A DNA stretch of 64,000 bases. Source: Aulostomus chinensis (Eukaryota; Chordata; Actinopteri; Syngnathiformes; Aulostomidae). The notes below the pieces were generated by a model that did no database searches, had not been told where the DNA came from, and worked only from the letters and a program-made list of their open reading frames with translations. The translations under genes and the position numbers were made by a program. Positions within the stretch are counted from its first letter, which is position 1, and the number at the start of each line of letters is the position of its first letter. Positions 47,202 through 58,891 of this stretch are shown one piece after another. The DNA is taken from contig JBBMOA010000013.1 of NCBI GenBank assembly GCA_037954235.1, positions 13,159,001-13,223,000 of the forward strand, in the 5' to 3' direction.

Positions 47202-48641
47202 GTGTCCTCTTGGTTTGACATGCAAAAATATATATAAATGTATCTAAGTATTGCTACAGTACTAAGAGTTTTCTGAGTTACTTTGGTGAAATGCTAGCAC
47301 TTGAGGTCATATCAGTTTCTCAAAGGAATATGAACTTCCTGAAAGTCAGTGGCTTTATCTTAAAGCTTAAGCACCTCTCATTCTTTTCAAAGTTGAACTC
47401 AAAGGAATGTTTTCTTCTTTAAAGCTCCACTGTTTTGCCTTTTAACATACTTTCCCTCAAGTCCTGTTTCTCCTTTCGTTGGAAGAAGAAAAAGAACCCA
47501 CCCTGTTAGACCTCTTTTCACCTCTCAGGGGGGAAACCCTGGCTCACGTCCCAGGACTCTTGATTAAAGACCTTTGAAAGTTTCGGTCTGCTCACCTCCA
47601 GCCCTGAATCCTTTAACCCAACATTTTTTCATATCTCGCTATTTCTCCCCACATCTGTGTTGTTTTAACAAGAGCCAGTTAATCATGCGGTGGCCAATTT
47701 GAAGGCGATGCCTCTCGTTCTCATTCATTCCTTGAGCTTCGCGTCATGGTTTCCTCCCTGTGCCCCCGAGAACAACCCGATCCCCTTGTGGATCAAACTC
47801 TATTAGTTCACATTGTGCTCTTTGCTCTGACAACAAATCACTGCAGGAAAATCAAACATAGTTTAGCTCCGAAACCGCGAGAGCAACAAAATGTCATCAT
47901 GTCGTTATGGCATTCAACAAGGTAGATGACTCACCTGGAACAAGTCTCTGTCAGAGTGGCGTCGAATTTGCTGAGAGTTCACTCTGGGGTGATGCAAGTG
48001 TCCCGGAGCAGTGGGGGGCACAGATTGGATGCGAGTCCGTCCCTGATGATTGAAGTTGCTGTACGTGATGATATTGGTCGACTCTCCTTTGTAAAAGTTG
48101 ATGTCGCTGATTCGGGGTTGCGTCTGCTGGTTGTGCAGGGGGAGAGCATTGATAACAGGGGTCTTGGCTGGAACCTGATGGGCTCGGTGATGTGTGGTCC
48201 TGTTGGATGAGTCGGCGGCCTTGTCTTTGCCCTTGTTTCCGGTACGCTGGGGAAATTCTGCTGAGTCACTCCCCCTCTGACTCTTTCCCTCTAGGAGTTT
48301 GGCAGCAACAGAATTTGGCTAAAAAAAAGAAAAAAGAAAAAAGAAACCACAGGATTAATCCGAACAGAAAGAAACAGCCAATCCTCAATCACAGAAATCC
48401 TCTCAAACCCGAATCCTACCTGTTACTAACACCTATCAACCTCTGTGTCTACTGAACAGCAAAGCAGCTGTCTAAATACACCCACTCATCACTACTCAGC
48501 TCACCCCTACAACTTGTTGGACAGGCAGGCAGGGAGGCAAGCAGGCAGGGAGACAGACAAGAGGATAAGTACCAGCCAATAAGACAGGCGGGATTGACTG
48601 ATGCTGGGAGAAGAGCAGGAGGTACAGAGATACACAGAGCT

Positions 48642-48686
<45 letters not shown>

Positions 48687-49544
48687 CAGGCACACAGACA
48701 GGCGAGGCAGGGTTAATGCTTTCACTCACCACAGTGATGTGCTGTTATGCCACCCAAGCAGAGAAAGCATTACTGTGTCTTCACGCCTGGCTGCACAACA
48801 CGAGGAAGAGTCAAGCTCAGAGAGGAGAGGAGGATGAAAGAATAGAGGACAGAGGTAGAAAAGATTGGAACACTGCTGAGGCGGAGCTTTAGGAGAAGAC
48901 ATTGGATGACCACGGAAGGAGGAGTGAGACTAATAAGGGGAGGAGGGGGGCGGAATGTTAGAAATAAAAAAAGATGACAAGTCAGGAAAGTAAACATGCT
49001 GAGCGTTAACCTATGCACTGTATGAACAGATGCAGCGTGGATGAAGTTAATTCCTGGAGTCAGAAAGTGCAGAGGGAAACAAATGACAAGTCAGCTAGCT
49101 AAGCAAGCTCTGCAAACCTGAGTAAGCCACACAGTCACACACTAATGAGCCTCTGCACACATGGCGGGGCTTCAAAGATTAGCTCTCTTCATCAGCACTT
49201 TGCAGTGCAGGAGTGACATTTACGGATGAATCAAGGATTTGAATGGAAATGGAGGTAGCACCCTAGCAGTGACCTGGAATTAATGACATCCATCGATGAC
49301 TTTGTTCATTAAAAGAGCTACAAAGTACCAAACGGCAGGCGTCAACTTCGATCACACACACAAAAAAAGCTATCCCATACATTCATTCATTCAGAGAGAA
49401 AGAGAGAGAGAGAGAGAGCGAGAGGAAAAGAAAGATCTAACCTCTGTAAATTGCAGAGGGCAAATTCCACTTATGTCCCCTAGCTTGGCTTCAATCCAGT
49501 GTTCATCCACCCGTCTGATGACAGTAAGGATGTCTCCCTGTAGA

Positions 49545-49612
<68 letters not shown>

Positions 49613-52600
49613 CCGTGAATGTGGAGTGCCAAAAGTGACAAAGGGATGAAAGTCAGAGTGAAATCTTTACAGCATATATCACAGGATGCCAGGGTCTTAG
49701 AGGAGAGTGCGCTCGCCCTGGAGACGGAGCACTCAGCTCAGAAACTCTCCAAGACCTGCATTTTTTCCCACAGCAAGTGACATCAGCAGCTTTTGTATCT
49801 GCAGGCCCAGTCCTTTCTATGACCAGCATCACTCTAAAAGCCATTGGGGCATCTGCATTTATAAAAAAAAACAACAACAAAAACAACAACAACAAAACAA
49901 AACAACCTGTACTTTAATGGAGAGCACACAAGTACGGAGGCCATTATATAACTGCCTGAGAATTCCTTCAGGGTAAGTTATAACCACCACAGCAGCAGAG
50001 GGCTAAAAGTCTCAGTTGAGAGGCTTTGGAAACACTGAAAAGAACAAAAAAACCTTTTATTGACTATTTTATGTCAGTAGTATCAGGGATTCCCTGAGAA
50101 GCAACACTAATTTCCCTCCATTCACTGTTAGTTTTTCTCAAGTCTTGCCTCCCCCTCTGTTTTTTTTTATTTTTTATACTGGCCACTAGTGTGATGCCAC
50201 AGCTTGTCTGATATCAGTTGATGTGATGGATGATGGCCCATGTAAGGTAACTCATTAAGTGCAACAGTAGAATAGTTCCTTGTCTTTATTTCAGGCATCG
50301 CGGTAAACCTACTATTTACTGGTACCTTAAAAGGTCATATACCCTGTATTAATGAGCTGAGAGTCCAACCTTGAGGAAGCTGAGACAATATTTACTGTCT
50401 TCCAGGTTCATCTGTTCGGGATTAAAGTCATACAGTGCTCGGCAAAGAGCCAGCGGTTGTGTCAGCTGGAGGGGCTGCAGTTGAGGCATCTGGCTGACGG
50501 CCTGCAGCGTGCTGCCGGTGACGGCTGTCCCGCCACTGTAACCGGTGTTTCCGTGGAGCTGGTCCTCAGTCACTTTAGGCTTCGGGGTTGTATTGTTACC
50601 AGACGTGAGGATCAGCTCTCCCACCGAATCTGCTTGTTGGTTACGTACTGGTGTTCTGACAGGAACCTGGGGAACGGGAAAAAAAATGTCAACTGCAGTT
50701 AGAGGTTGCCATGGTGATGCTTACTGCTTAGTTTCTACTGAATGAGACAGGGATTCCAGTGTATTACTCAAACACTATAACCACTGTTGCCTCAGTTTTC
50801 ATCTTGTGAGAGACAGAAGATTTGGCTGAATAGAATTCCTCTTTTGAGTCTTATTTTTAGGTCTCAGTTAACATTGGAGTCGATAGGGCAGATGAGGGTT
50901 TCTCCTGTGACTTGGAACGTCATGAAGAAAAATATGCAACGCCCCCCCCCTTTTTTTAAATACTCATTTAGTGTGAAGACATCCTGATAAAATTTGTATG
51001 AAAAGTGAAGGCAAGTAAAGGGTTAACACTTTCTCCCACTCTTTCCTGGAAATCAACATACATTTTTGGATCCACCCGCTTTTTTGGATCTGCTCATAAT
51101 TTTGAGGATTCGTCATTGGAACCAAACTTCACCATTCCGCCATGTTTGATCAAAATTAGCTTGATTGTTTTTGTGTAAAGAGATTTAGATCAAATGTTAG
51201 ATATATTATACAATCCTCAATCAATACTGGGACACTGATTACTTCTACTTTTATAAGGATTTAAAAAGACACTGAACTAATTCTATCTGCACAGAGTAAG
51301 AAACCTTTAACAGCTGCACAGCATCAGTTAGGGTGCTGATCTGAGCAGTAAAAAGGTGCTAAAAAAGTCAGCACAGTGCATTTACTGATGATTTTTATTC
51401 AAGCTAAGGAGTACCGGTATGAATAATTCAGGAGGCTTTTTTTCTCTAAATAATACTGCCGAGAAATTACCTGATGCACTTGAACATAGCTGTTGAGTAA
51501 TTCAACACAATTGGTGAATAAAAGCAGCTAACAGTCGACTTTACCTCACACGTCTTGCATCTCCTGATTGTTATCTTTTTTTTTTAACACTGATATAAAC
51601 TCTTGTGATATCTGGCCTGAGTGAAAGGATAATGGTGGATGGGAGCTTAACTGCAGCATGTCTCTATCGTCTAAACGGCGGCATGATCACAAACTATCTC
51701 TCATGAACCCGGCTGAGCTTTCTGAACTCTGGCTGAACCAAAGTTAAGGATTACAAGTAAACTCTTGACTGCCGTGCACGGTTTAAACGGGAATCATTCT
51801 GTGTTTCTCAGCACCTCGGAGAATAACACACCCGCATCAAATGAACACGGCGTAATGATTTACACACTGTGAAGCGTTTTTATGAACTTCAGACCCCTGC
51901 TGAGTTAAATTAGGTGACGCTGCAAGATAGAGAAAAGAGACCTCTACAAAGGTCTGAAGTGATGCACTTGTTAGACTTTCGTTGCTAATTTACATCTTTA
52001 TTCTGTTATTTTAATGTGTTGTTTATGGTTCTGCACTGTTTCTTGTCCTGGGGAAATGTAAGTCTGTATCTTTATGTATGTAAGTGCATGATAAATAAAG
52101 GAAATCTGAAATCTCAATCTGAGGGGATGTATTTTTATACATTCAGCAAATAATTAAATACCACCCACACCCTACATGATATTTGAAAGTTTCCATTTAT
52201 TTTGCCTTATCTGGAAATCTAACGCTGTAAAAACTGAGATTAAATGAATACAGAATAAGGTTCAAGTCCCAGCTCCAGCACAGGATCTTTCTGTGTGGAG
52301 TCTCCATGTTCCCCCTGTTCCTGTGTGGGTTCTCTCTGGTACTCCAGCTTCCTCCCACAGTCCAAAGACACCAAGAGGGGACGAGGCTGATTGATACTCT
52401 AAATTGACCGTAGGTGTGACTGTGAGTGTGAATGCTTGTCTGTCTCTATGTGTTGGTCCTGTGATGGACTGGTGACCTGTCCAGGGGGAACCCCACCTCT
52501 CACCTGAAGGCTGCTGGGATAGGCTCCAGCCCCCCCCCCCCCCCCCAACCCTTAACAGGATAAGCTATGGAAAATGGATGGATGAATACGAAATAAAATT

Positions 52601-54097
52601 AAAGTCTCATTTTACCATCACTTTTTTTGGTCTTCTTGGTCTTCTCTTCTACCTTTACGTCTTTGAATCTTGCTGTTATGTGTAAAATCTGATTTCAATT
52701 CAGTGCTGCAGGCTGGAATATTCGCAAAAATGTCTGGGATCCACTCCTACTGAATGGTCTGGATCTACATGATGAAAGATGATCTGTTATACATTCTACT
52801 TCCTGTTGCTGAGTTTCATTTTTGTCTACAGAGATAATAGATCTCTTGTCACTTATTGAGTCCTGTGGGGTCCTCCATGTTATACAGCGGTAACACTTAT
52901 CATACATCTCAACTTATGACCCACAGTTACCCAGATGAAGCCATGTGATGAGATCAGTTTCCATTTCTGATGTGTGACATAATCTTCTCCAGCCGCTGAG
53001 GCTGACAGGGTGAAATCCCACTTAGTGGTGACTAAGAAATTTAAAGATCGGAGATGAGGCGCGCAGGCGTGATTTAGAGATAGTGGAGGAATTAATCAGC
53101 AGTTTCAGACAACATGAGAAATGTAGAAATATATATCAAACTGTATGAAGTAAGAAATGTAAGAAACACAAACTGATAATAATAATAATGATAGTTAAGT
53201 AAGCATGCATTTCAGTTTTTGATAAAACAATTCTCCCTTGCACTTCCTTCAAGTTTTAAACAATAAATGATTATTCCTGCATTAATGCATTCAACATTAC
53301 ATTAAACATAATGATAACTTGCCTAATTGATATGTTTTCCTCCCATATAAGCCGAACGTTTCTTTATGAAAATATTGGGAGGTTATTTGAAATTGAAATT
53401 ATTTTCGCCCTGTCAATTTCAATAATTTGCAGGGTACGTGTATCATTTGGTTATTTCATCAACTTCATCTGTCTAGAGATATGAAATTCTTTTGACGAAA
53501 CATTTTATTCATACTTAAACCAAAGCTGAATAGTTACTTTTTAAAAAATGCAGCAAATAACTATGTCAAGCTTGAAAAGACTATATGAATACGTGAACTA
53601 TATATGTAACTGTATGTTATTTTGGTACCCACTGACGTCACCATGTGCTAATCCTTTTGCAGTGTCAGTCAGCGTTATGACGAGAAAGAGAATTTCCAAG
53701 TAGGCTTACCAGATTTTACAACGGGACAGGATATTGTTCTAGTCTGCGTTGTGTTAGGATAAACTGCACTGACCTCACCGCCCTCCTGCTGACCCTCCCT
53801 GACTGTCGCGCTGCCCCTGGCCGAGAAGGACACACTGTAGTGGGCTGTCTGCTTGTTCTTGCTGTGTAGACCCTCCATGAGCTGCACCAGCAGGATGTTC
53901 GCAGGAAGCGCGTCTACGGTCCTGACCGGAACAGGAGCGCGACACTCCGGGCAGAGCAACTGCGAGTGTGCTGCCTGCTGCCTCTGCAGACAGGACACGC
54001 AGAAAGTGTGTTGGCAGGGCAGGACCTTGGCTGACGCATCCAGCTGCTCCAGACACATAGGACATCGCAGTAAGGCTATCACAGAAAGCTCCTCCAT
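40957..54097 (-). CDS. sh3rf2: SH3RF2-like RING/SH3 E3 ubiquitin ligase, 10 coding exons
   Basis: POSH-family scaffold and E3 ligase; mammalian SH3RF2 also binds protein phosphatase 1. Exons: 53774-54097, 50370-50666, 49442-49537, 47935-48318, 42768-42892, 42505-42675, 42020-42291, 41631-41935, 41246-41550, 40957-41137. Sum 2460 nt, 819 aa, all phases agree. RING finger at residues 12-52 (CPMC, CQHTFCVSC, CPEC). One SH3 is split over two exons (ALCRALYDF, then RVDEHWIEAKLGD), another is at about 410-466 (AVLYSYKP, EGWLRGLS, GILPGNYI), and a degenerate SH3-like end is at 760-819. A PP1-type RVxF motif KSVRF lies near residue 661, preceded by SILVRP as in human SH3RF2 (SILVKP, KTVRF). That motif and location on the kif3a chromosome favour sh3rf2 over sh3rf1 or sh3rf3. 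The family's first SH3 was not found in the 3.1-kb intron after the RING exon. Confidence 0.88.
46669..46807. repeat. palindromic element in sh3rf2 intron
   Basis: Arms 46669-46694 and 46782-46807 are inverted repeats matching at 23 of 26 positions (core TTAGCCTCATAGC), with a weaker continuation inwards. The loop of about 87 bases contains TTAG/GTTAG units. This may be a very short MITE. Confidence 0.55.
47140..47205. repeat. (GT)n microsatellite in sh3rf2 intron
   Basis: GT run with two TTTG interruptions. The surrounding 5-kb intron (42893-47934) shows no exon on either strand. Confidence 0.85.
48644..48681. repeat. (GA)n microsatellite in sh3rf2 intron
   Basis: About 18 GA units, flanked by GGCAGG/CAGG-rich simple sequence (48520-48710). 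Confidence 0.85.
49394..49419. repeat. (AG)n microsatellite beside a sh3rf2 exon
   Basis: AG run about 25 bases below the donor of exon 49442-49537; on the transcript strand it is a CT run starting shortly after GTTAGA. Confidence 0.85.
49547..49610. repeat. (AC)n microsatellite at the acceptor of a sh3rf2 exon
   Basis: About 32 AC units. On the transcript strand the GT run ends only ten bases before the AG acceptor (GTGGTCTACAG) of exon 49442-49537, replacing a normal pyrimidine tract. Confidence 0.9.
50700..53773. other. sh3rf2 intron 1
   Basis: A 3.1-kb intron between the RING exon and the next coding exon. It contains one truncated SINE (52262-52588) and a C run near 50941. It was searched by eye on the minus strand for the first SH3 domain (ALYNY, DENW, GIFP-type blocks) without success. 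Confidence 0.5.
52262..52588 (+). mobile_element. fish SINE, 5'-truncated copy
   Basis: Begins within the body (CAAGTCCCAGCTCCAGCAC), lacks the A box, and ends AAAATGGATGGATG. The central part is nearly the same as the copy at 20108, so both look fairly young. A run of C lies at about 52531-52546. Confidence 0.75.
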
Positions 54098-54155
54098 TTT
54101 AACCTAAGGCCACTTCTCTGTGGGACATCTCTGTGAAACACCGTTCTCCACCATA
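54098..54155 (-). other. sh3rf2: sh3rf2 5'UTR part of the first coding exon
   Basis: An acceptor (TGTCTTCCAG) ends at 54156, leaving a 58-base leader before the ATG at 54095-54097. A noncoding first exon upstream is therefore likely, probably within 54300-54720, but its donor was not settled. Confidence 0.45.
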
Positions 54156-54354
54156 CTGGAAGACAGAGAATAGAGAGTTGACAGAAAAGACGAAGTCTAA
54201 ACTCTCCCTTTACAAATCAAACTACGACAAGTTATCTTTCGTGCGATCCCACAGAATATGATCGAGTTATGAGGTATGACTTAAGAGACAGTGCAAGCTC
54301 TGTGTGCCGCTGTAGCGGCTGGTTACAGGTGTCCGCTCACCTGGCGGCTCAGGT

Positions 54355-54574
54355 AAGATGGCGGCACAACATACATTACAGGAAGAAATACCGCCACAGC
54401 TCTGGTTGGAACAACATCTACTAAACCCATCTACTGTGACTTACACATGTGTGAGCTGACTGCCAAGATAAGAAACCCCGGTTAGGAAGAACTGCGTAAC
54501 TCCTTCTCTGCTGTTGCCGTGACGCAATCGTGCGCAATGCGTAGAGGACGGCGCGGCGGCGGCGGCGGCGGCGC
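54355..54574. promoter_or_regulatory. probable sh3rf2 promoter with YY1 motif and GGC run
   Basis: AAGATGGCGGC at 54355-54365 matches the YY1 consensus, often found at start sites. A run of about eight GGC/CGG units lies at 54549-54574. The segment 54300-54720 is rich in CG compared with its neighbours and sits upstream of the inferred leader exon. Which strand it drives is not settled. Confidence 0.35.
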
Positions 54575-55239
54575 GAGACTTGACAGAAACACTGTTTCAA
54601 AGCGATGACGACGAGGAACCCACATGTATACAAGAGTGTCGGATAAACTGGTTACAAGCCCTCTGTTACCAGCAGGCTGGTTCACCAGGAACTGTGTCGG
54701 ATTCCGGCGTCGTCTGACTGGGTTTAACCCTTCAGCACCACTTTGAGTTACTTCAGTGACGTGGAAAATGAGGCAGTTGGGTCAGTGGTTTGCATAAAAT
54801 ACTTTTATTTCTATGAAAACAAGTCAAGACAAAGTTCTTACTCATGAAAGAACATTAAATAAATTTAAAATTTTCGTCCCGATTAAGTCTGTTGACGCTT
54901 CGCAATATTTCTGTCTTTATTTTTATATTCATTTGTCTGTGTGGACCCGTTTTCCCGTTTTATTCATTAAAAAAAAGAAGACAAAAAGGGGGAAACAAAG
55001 CAAAGCAGTGTGTTGTCAGTGTGTACATCATTGTCAAATGACATGGTCTCCCTCTGCTGGTGCATTCACTGACCGTGCAGCCTCTCCTCTTCACCTGAGG
55101 GTGGCCCACAGCCAGCATCCTTCCTGTGTATTCAAACTCAGGCACACAGTCCTCATCCTTCTTTACACTTGATATTAGTCGACACAAGAAATAATCAAAT
55201 ATTAGCCTTTGCTCGGGAGGTGCTCAAGATGGTGCACAG

Positions 55240-55242
<3 letters not shown>

Positions 55243-55308
<66 letters not shown>
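55243..55308. repeat. (TA)n microsatellite
   Basis: About 32 TA units followed by a T run; a self-complementary sequence able to form a hairpin. Confidence 0.9.
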
Positions 55309-55316
<8 letters not shown>

Positions 55317-56496
55317 TTTTAATTTCTTCAAACCCTAAATATACTTTACTGCATGTCAAGAATAAATCATTTATCCGTATTGGCTGTGTACCAAAAGTTC
55401 AGGACATCTGTTTTGAATTTTTTAAATAACATGAATATTTTATCACTTGGTTCACATCAGCACAACTCTGGGAATTCTAAAAATGTACGTATGGCTTTTA
55501 CAGCGCGCGGGAGAGAGAGATTAGCCATGACTTATTTACATGTTCATATCAATGTTGATACAGGCCTTTCCTCTCAAGCCCACTTAAATGGCTCTGAGAG
55601 AGCGAAAGGGAGTCTGAACCTGTCTTGGCGCTAGTTCTGGGTCTGTCTTTATCAGAACTTAACTAAATGGCAGAACGTTTATCAAGGAGGTGGAAGTGTT
55701 GTTTTTCTGCTCAGAGGAAGTCAGTACATGATTGCTTGTCAGCTTCTCGCAGCCCGACGGTCAGCCTGCCCTCAACCGAGGAGCCTCAAATATTGTGGGA
55801 CCGCGTTTGATAGTTCTGATGTGATGGAGAGGGAAGAGTCTCCCCGGGGGATGGCTCTGAGCTTGGTGTGCTGTCTCTCAGAATATCATGGCTTGTCACA
55901 AGTTGCTGTATAAGGAGGAGTGCCTTCTTCTCCAGCTTTCATGTTTTATTTAAAGTGCTCAGAGAGTGCCGCTAACTCATTGAATGTGATCTGTCTCAGC
56001 ATTGCCTCTCTCCCTTTTTTCCGGGTTCCTCTCTTTTCCCTCCACCCAACCCGCCCTGTCTCGGGCTGTGTTTGATCATTTGACTGCGGTATGTGCAGAT
56101 GTGCTTCTGAGTATCTGAGGATGTGTTTCAGCACTTTAATTTGAGCAAGGTGTCAGTCAAAACCTATAATCCTTGTGCAGTAGTTTGATGAGGATTAAAC
56201 AGAAATCGAACAGCACTTTAGGTGCATCAGAGCCTGGTAATTAACGTCTCCCTTTCAGAGGGAACTAATCCCCCACCCAAAACTTAGTCAGTCTAATAGT
56301 TGCAGCAGTTGTAATGATGATGAATCATTTTGTTGTTTCTTACCCAGTTCAAAAAGATGCACCAAGCAGCTTCAGTATGCTTTACCTCCCAAAGTCAACA
56401 CAAGGTGAGGCCGAGTTTCAAGGAAAAACACCCAACTCCAGTTAAACTGGTTCAGCTGGAACATCTGCAGTTTTTTTGGATGATCACATGCACTTT

Positions 56497-56497
<1 letters not shown>

Positions 56498-56555
<58 letters not shown>
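56498..56555. repeat. (GT)n microsatellite
   Basis: About 28 uninterrupted GT units. The open frames across it on both strands are artefacts. Confidence 0.9.
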
Positions 56556-56556
<1 letters not shown>

Positions 56557-57667
56557 ATGTAAACACCTTTATGCAAGTGAGGTGTCCACTCCCACTGTCT
56601 GTCAGTTAAGTCCAGCTGACAAAAGAGTGATGTGTGAATGCTTCTCAGTGAGCTGTCACTCCACTCACCTGCTTGCTGGTAATATTCAGGACCAACACAC
56701 ACGCAGGGCAGCAGGCAGCCCTCGACCAGAAGCTTAAAAAAACAACAACCAACATCCATCTTTGCGATTCTTCCACCCACAGTTTGTTCTGCCTGGTCCT
56801 CCTCTGCCAGCAGATTGAATCCTATAAATATTTCATATTTGATAAATAAATGAAACAACCTCTTTTCCTACTTCTGGGTAAAGCACTAAGTTGGTCCTCT
56901 ACCTACGTATGCAGGAGTTTATTATTACAGCTCTGACATCATTTTAGTCATCCCCTGAATGAGATTTGGCTGAATGATGTTTTAATTCATTTTCAAATAT
57001 GCATCAAATGAATGCATCTGGGGGAAAAAAAAAAAATCTTCAGTAGCTTTCATTTTTGAGGTAAAGATCTGAAGATTTCCAAAAGCGCTTCATGACTTAA
57101 TCATTTTGAAAAGAAAACAATACATTTGCTATTCTCTATGTCATCATCCGCAGCCTTTAAAAGAGCAACGTTGCATGTCTGTGACGGTGAAACGGCCCAC
57201 CGTGTCATTAATGACCTCCTTTGACTGCTCTCACGGCCTGTGGTGTCCTACTCACATGGGACACAGGCTATTTACAGCTGTCTTGCCAAGCTGCAGGCAC
57301 TGTGCATCAGCAGCACTCGGGTCATGTGACTTTACGCTGCACCTCACTTTTGTGTTCATGCGTAAAAGTAAGTCAACCTAACTAAGAACACAACCTGAGG
57401 GGAGCTGGGCTCGGAGGCGGGATTTGAGCAATTAGAGCTGAAACACTGGAGTCACACTGAAGTTGAAGCTCTAGTTGAATGCGGTTGTTGTGTTGTCTGC
57501 AGAAACGACAGTGTCGATGTCTTACGGTGTGCAAATGCTCCAGCAGCTGTTTGAGTTGGGGATGTGCATTAGGGAAACTAAAAATAGGACGCACACACCT
57601 CTGAGCCAGCTGCCTCTTTCCTCTTTCAGTCCTCTTGCTCTCCACCTCCCATCAGAGTGTCTGTTGT

Positions 57668-57669
<2 letters not shown>

Positions 57670-57704
<35 letters not shown>
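57670..57704. repeat. (TC)n microsatellite
   Basis: About 17 TC units. Confidence 0.9.
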
Positions 57705-57707
<3 letters not shown>

Positions 57708-58389
57708 CTCCATTTCCAACCTTTGTTAGTCTCTAGATTACGTCTTGTTTGTCCCGACAATCCTGTGCTGTATGAAAGAACCGAAACAGGACACCACTTC
57801 CCCTTGCTCAGGTCCATTACCCAACCGGATGGGAACTGGAACACTGATGCACAAAAATGTGGAGTCTCTGTCCCATGAGTCTCAGACCCAGTTATTGGAG
57901 AAGTAGAAAGGGAAAATTCTGACAACATGGAAAGTTTTAGTTCAGATGAAAACTTGCCCATTTAAAAAATGTCATGATGTATATTTTCTTTAAAAAGACA
58001 TTAATTGTTACCACGAAACAAAATCAGTCAAAGCTACGGTTCATTCCTTTCAACATAGACTGGATTAAAGAAGTAGACGTAGCCAGCGTGATGTCACTCA
58101 TTGGCTGGTTGATTATGCTTTTGGATGATGTCTTCTCGATTTTCAACAGACCAGATGTGGTCATATTTGGATGAGAGAGTGTTGTTTTGATGGAGTGCCA
58201 TAACGCTGACTCGGCGCTGCCATAGTTGTGACTCGTTAATTACATGGCAGCCACAGCCTTAATCCCTCCCAACTTTATTGACAATTTATAAAATGTACAT
58301 GGTGCTGTACTGGAGAAGACTTGAAACGGGAAAAAAATGTCTAAATACGTAATGTATCAAGTGAGGCATTGAGTCATTTTCTTATGGAC

Positions 58390-58891
58390 TTGTGGTTGTT
58401 AGCACTCACGACAAGAAGGTTCTAGACTCAAATCCTACTGTAGGCTGTTGGTATGTTCTCCACTTGTCTGTGGGAGTTCTCTGCACGGGTGCTCTTGTTT
58501 CCTCCCAAACACCAAAAACTGGCAAGTTCCATCCATCCATCCATTTTCTTCCTGTTAAGGGTCTTGGGGGGCTGGAGTCTATCCCAGCTGCGGGGTTCAC
58601 CCTGGACAGGTCACCAGTCCATCTCAGGGCCAACACATAGAGACAGACAACCATTCACACTCACAGTCACACCTACAGTCAATTTAGAGTATCAATCAGC
58701 CTCGTCCCCTCTTGATGTCTTTGGACTGTGGGAGGAAGCTGGAGTACCAGAGAGAACCCACGCAGGAACAGGGAGAACATGGAGACTCACACAGAAAGAT
58801 CCGTGCTGGAGTCGGGGCTCAAACCTGGAACCTTCTTGCTGTGAGGGGAAAGTGCTAACTACTGCACCACCGTGCTGCCAACATGCAAGTT
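58390..58891. mobile_element. inverted pair of fish SINEs, one inserted in the other
   Basis: 58390-58528 is an old plus-sense copy (TTAGCACTCACGACAAGAAG, then GGTATGTTCTCC and TTTCCTCCCAAACACC). At 58529-58878 a near full-length copy follows in minus sense, starting with the CCATCCATCCATTTTC tail and ending with the head GTGCACCACCGTGCTGCC-like text. GCAAGTT at 58522-58528 recurs at 58885-58891 as a probable target-site duplication of the minus-sense copy. Confidence 0.7.

Noticed and set aside
53774..53779. Alternative donor GGCG/GTGAGG for the RING exon of sh3rf2
   Set aside because: Better by consensus, but it leaves phase 1 and would break the frame with the next exon; the donor five bases further keeps phase 0.
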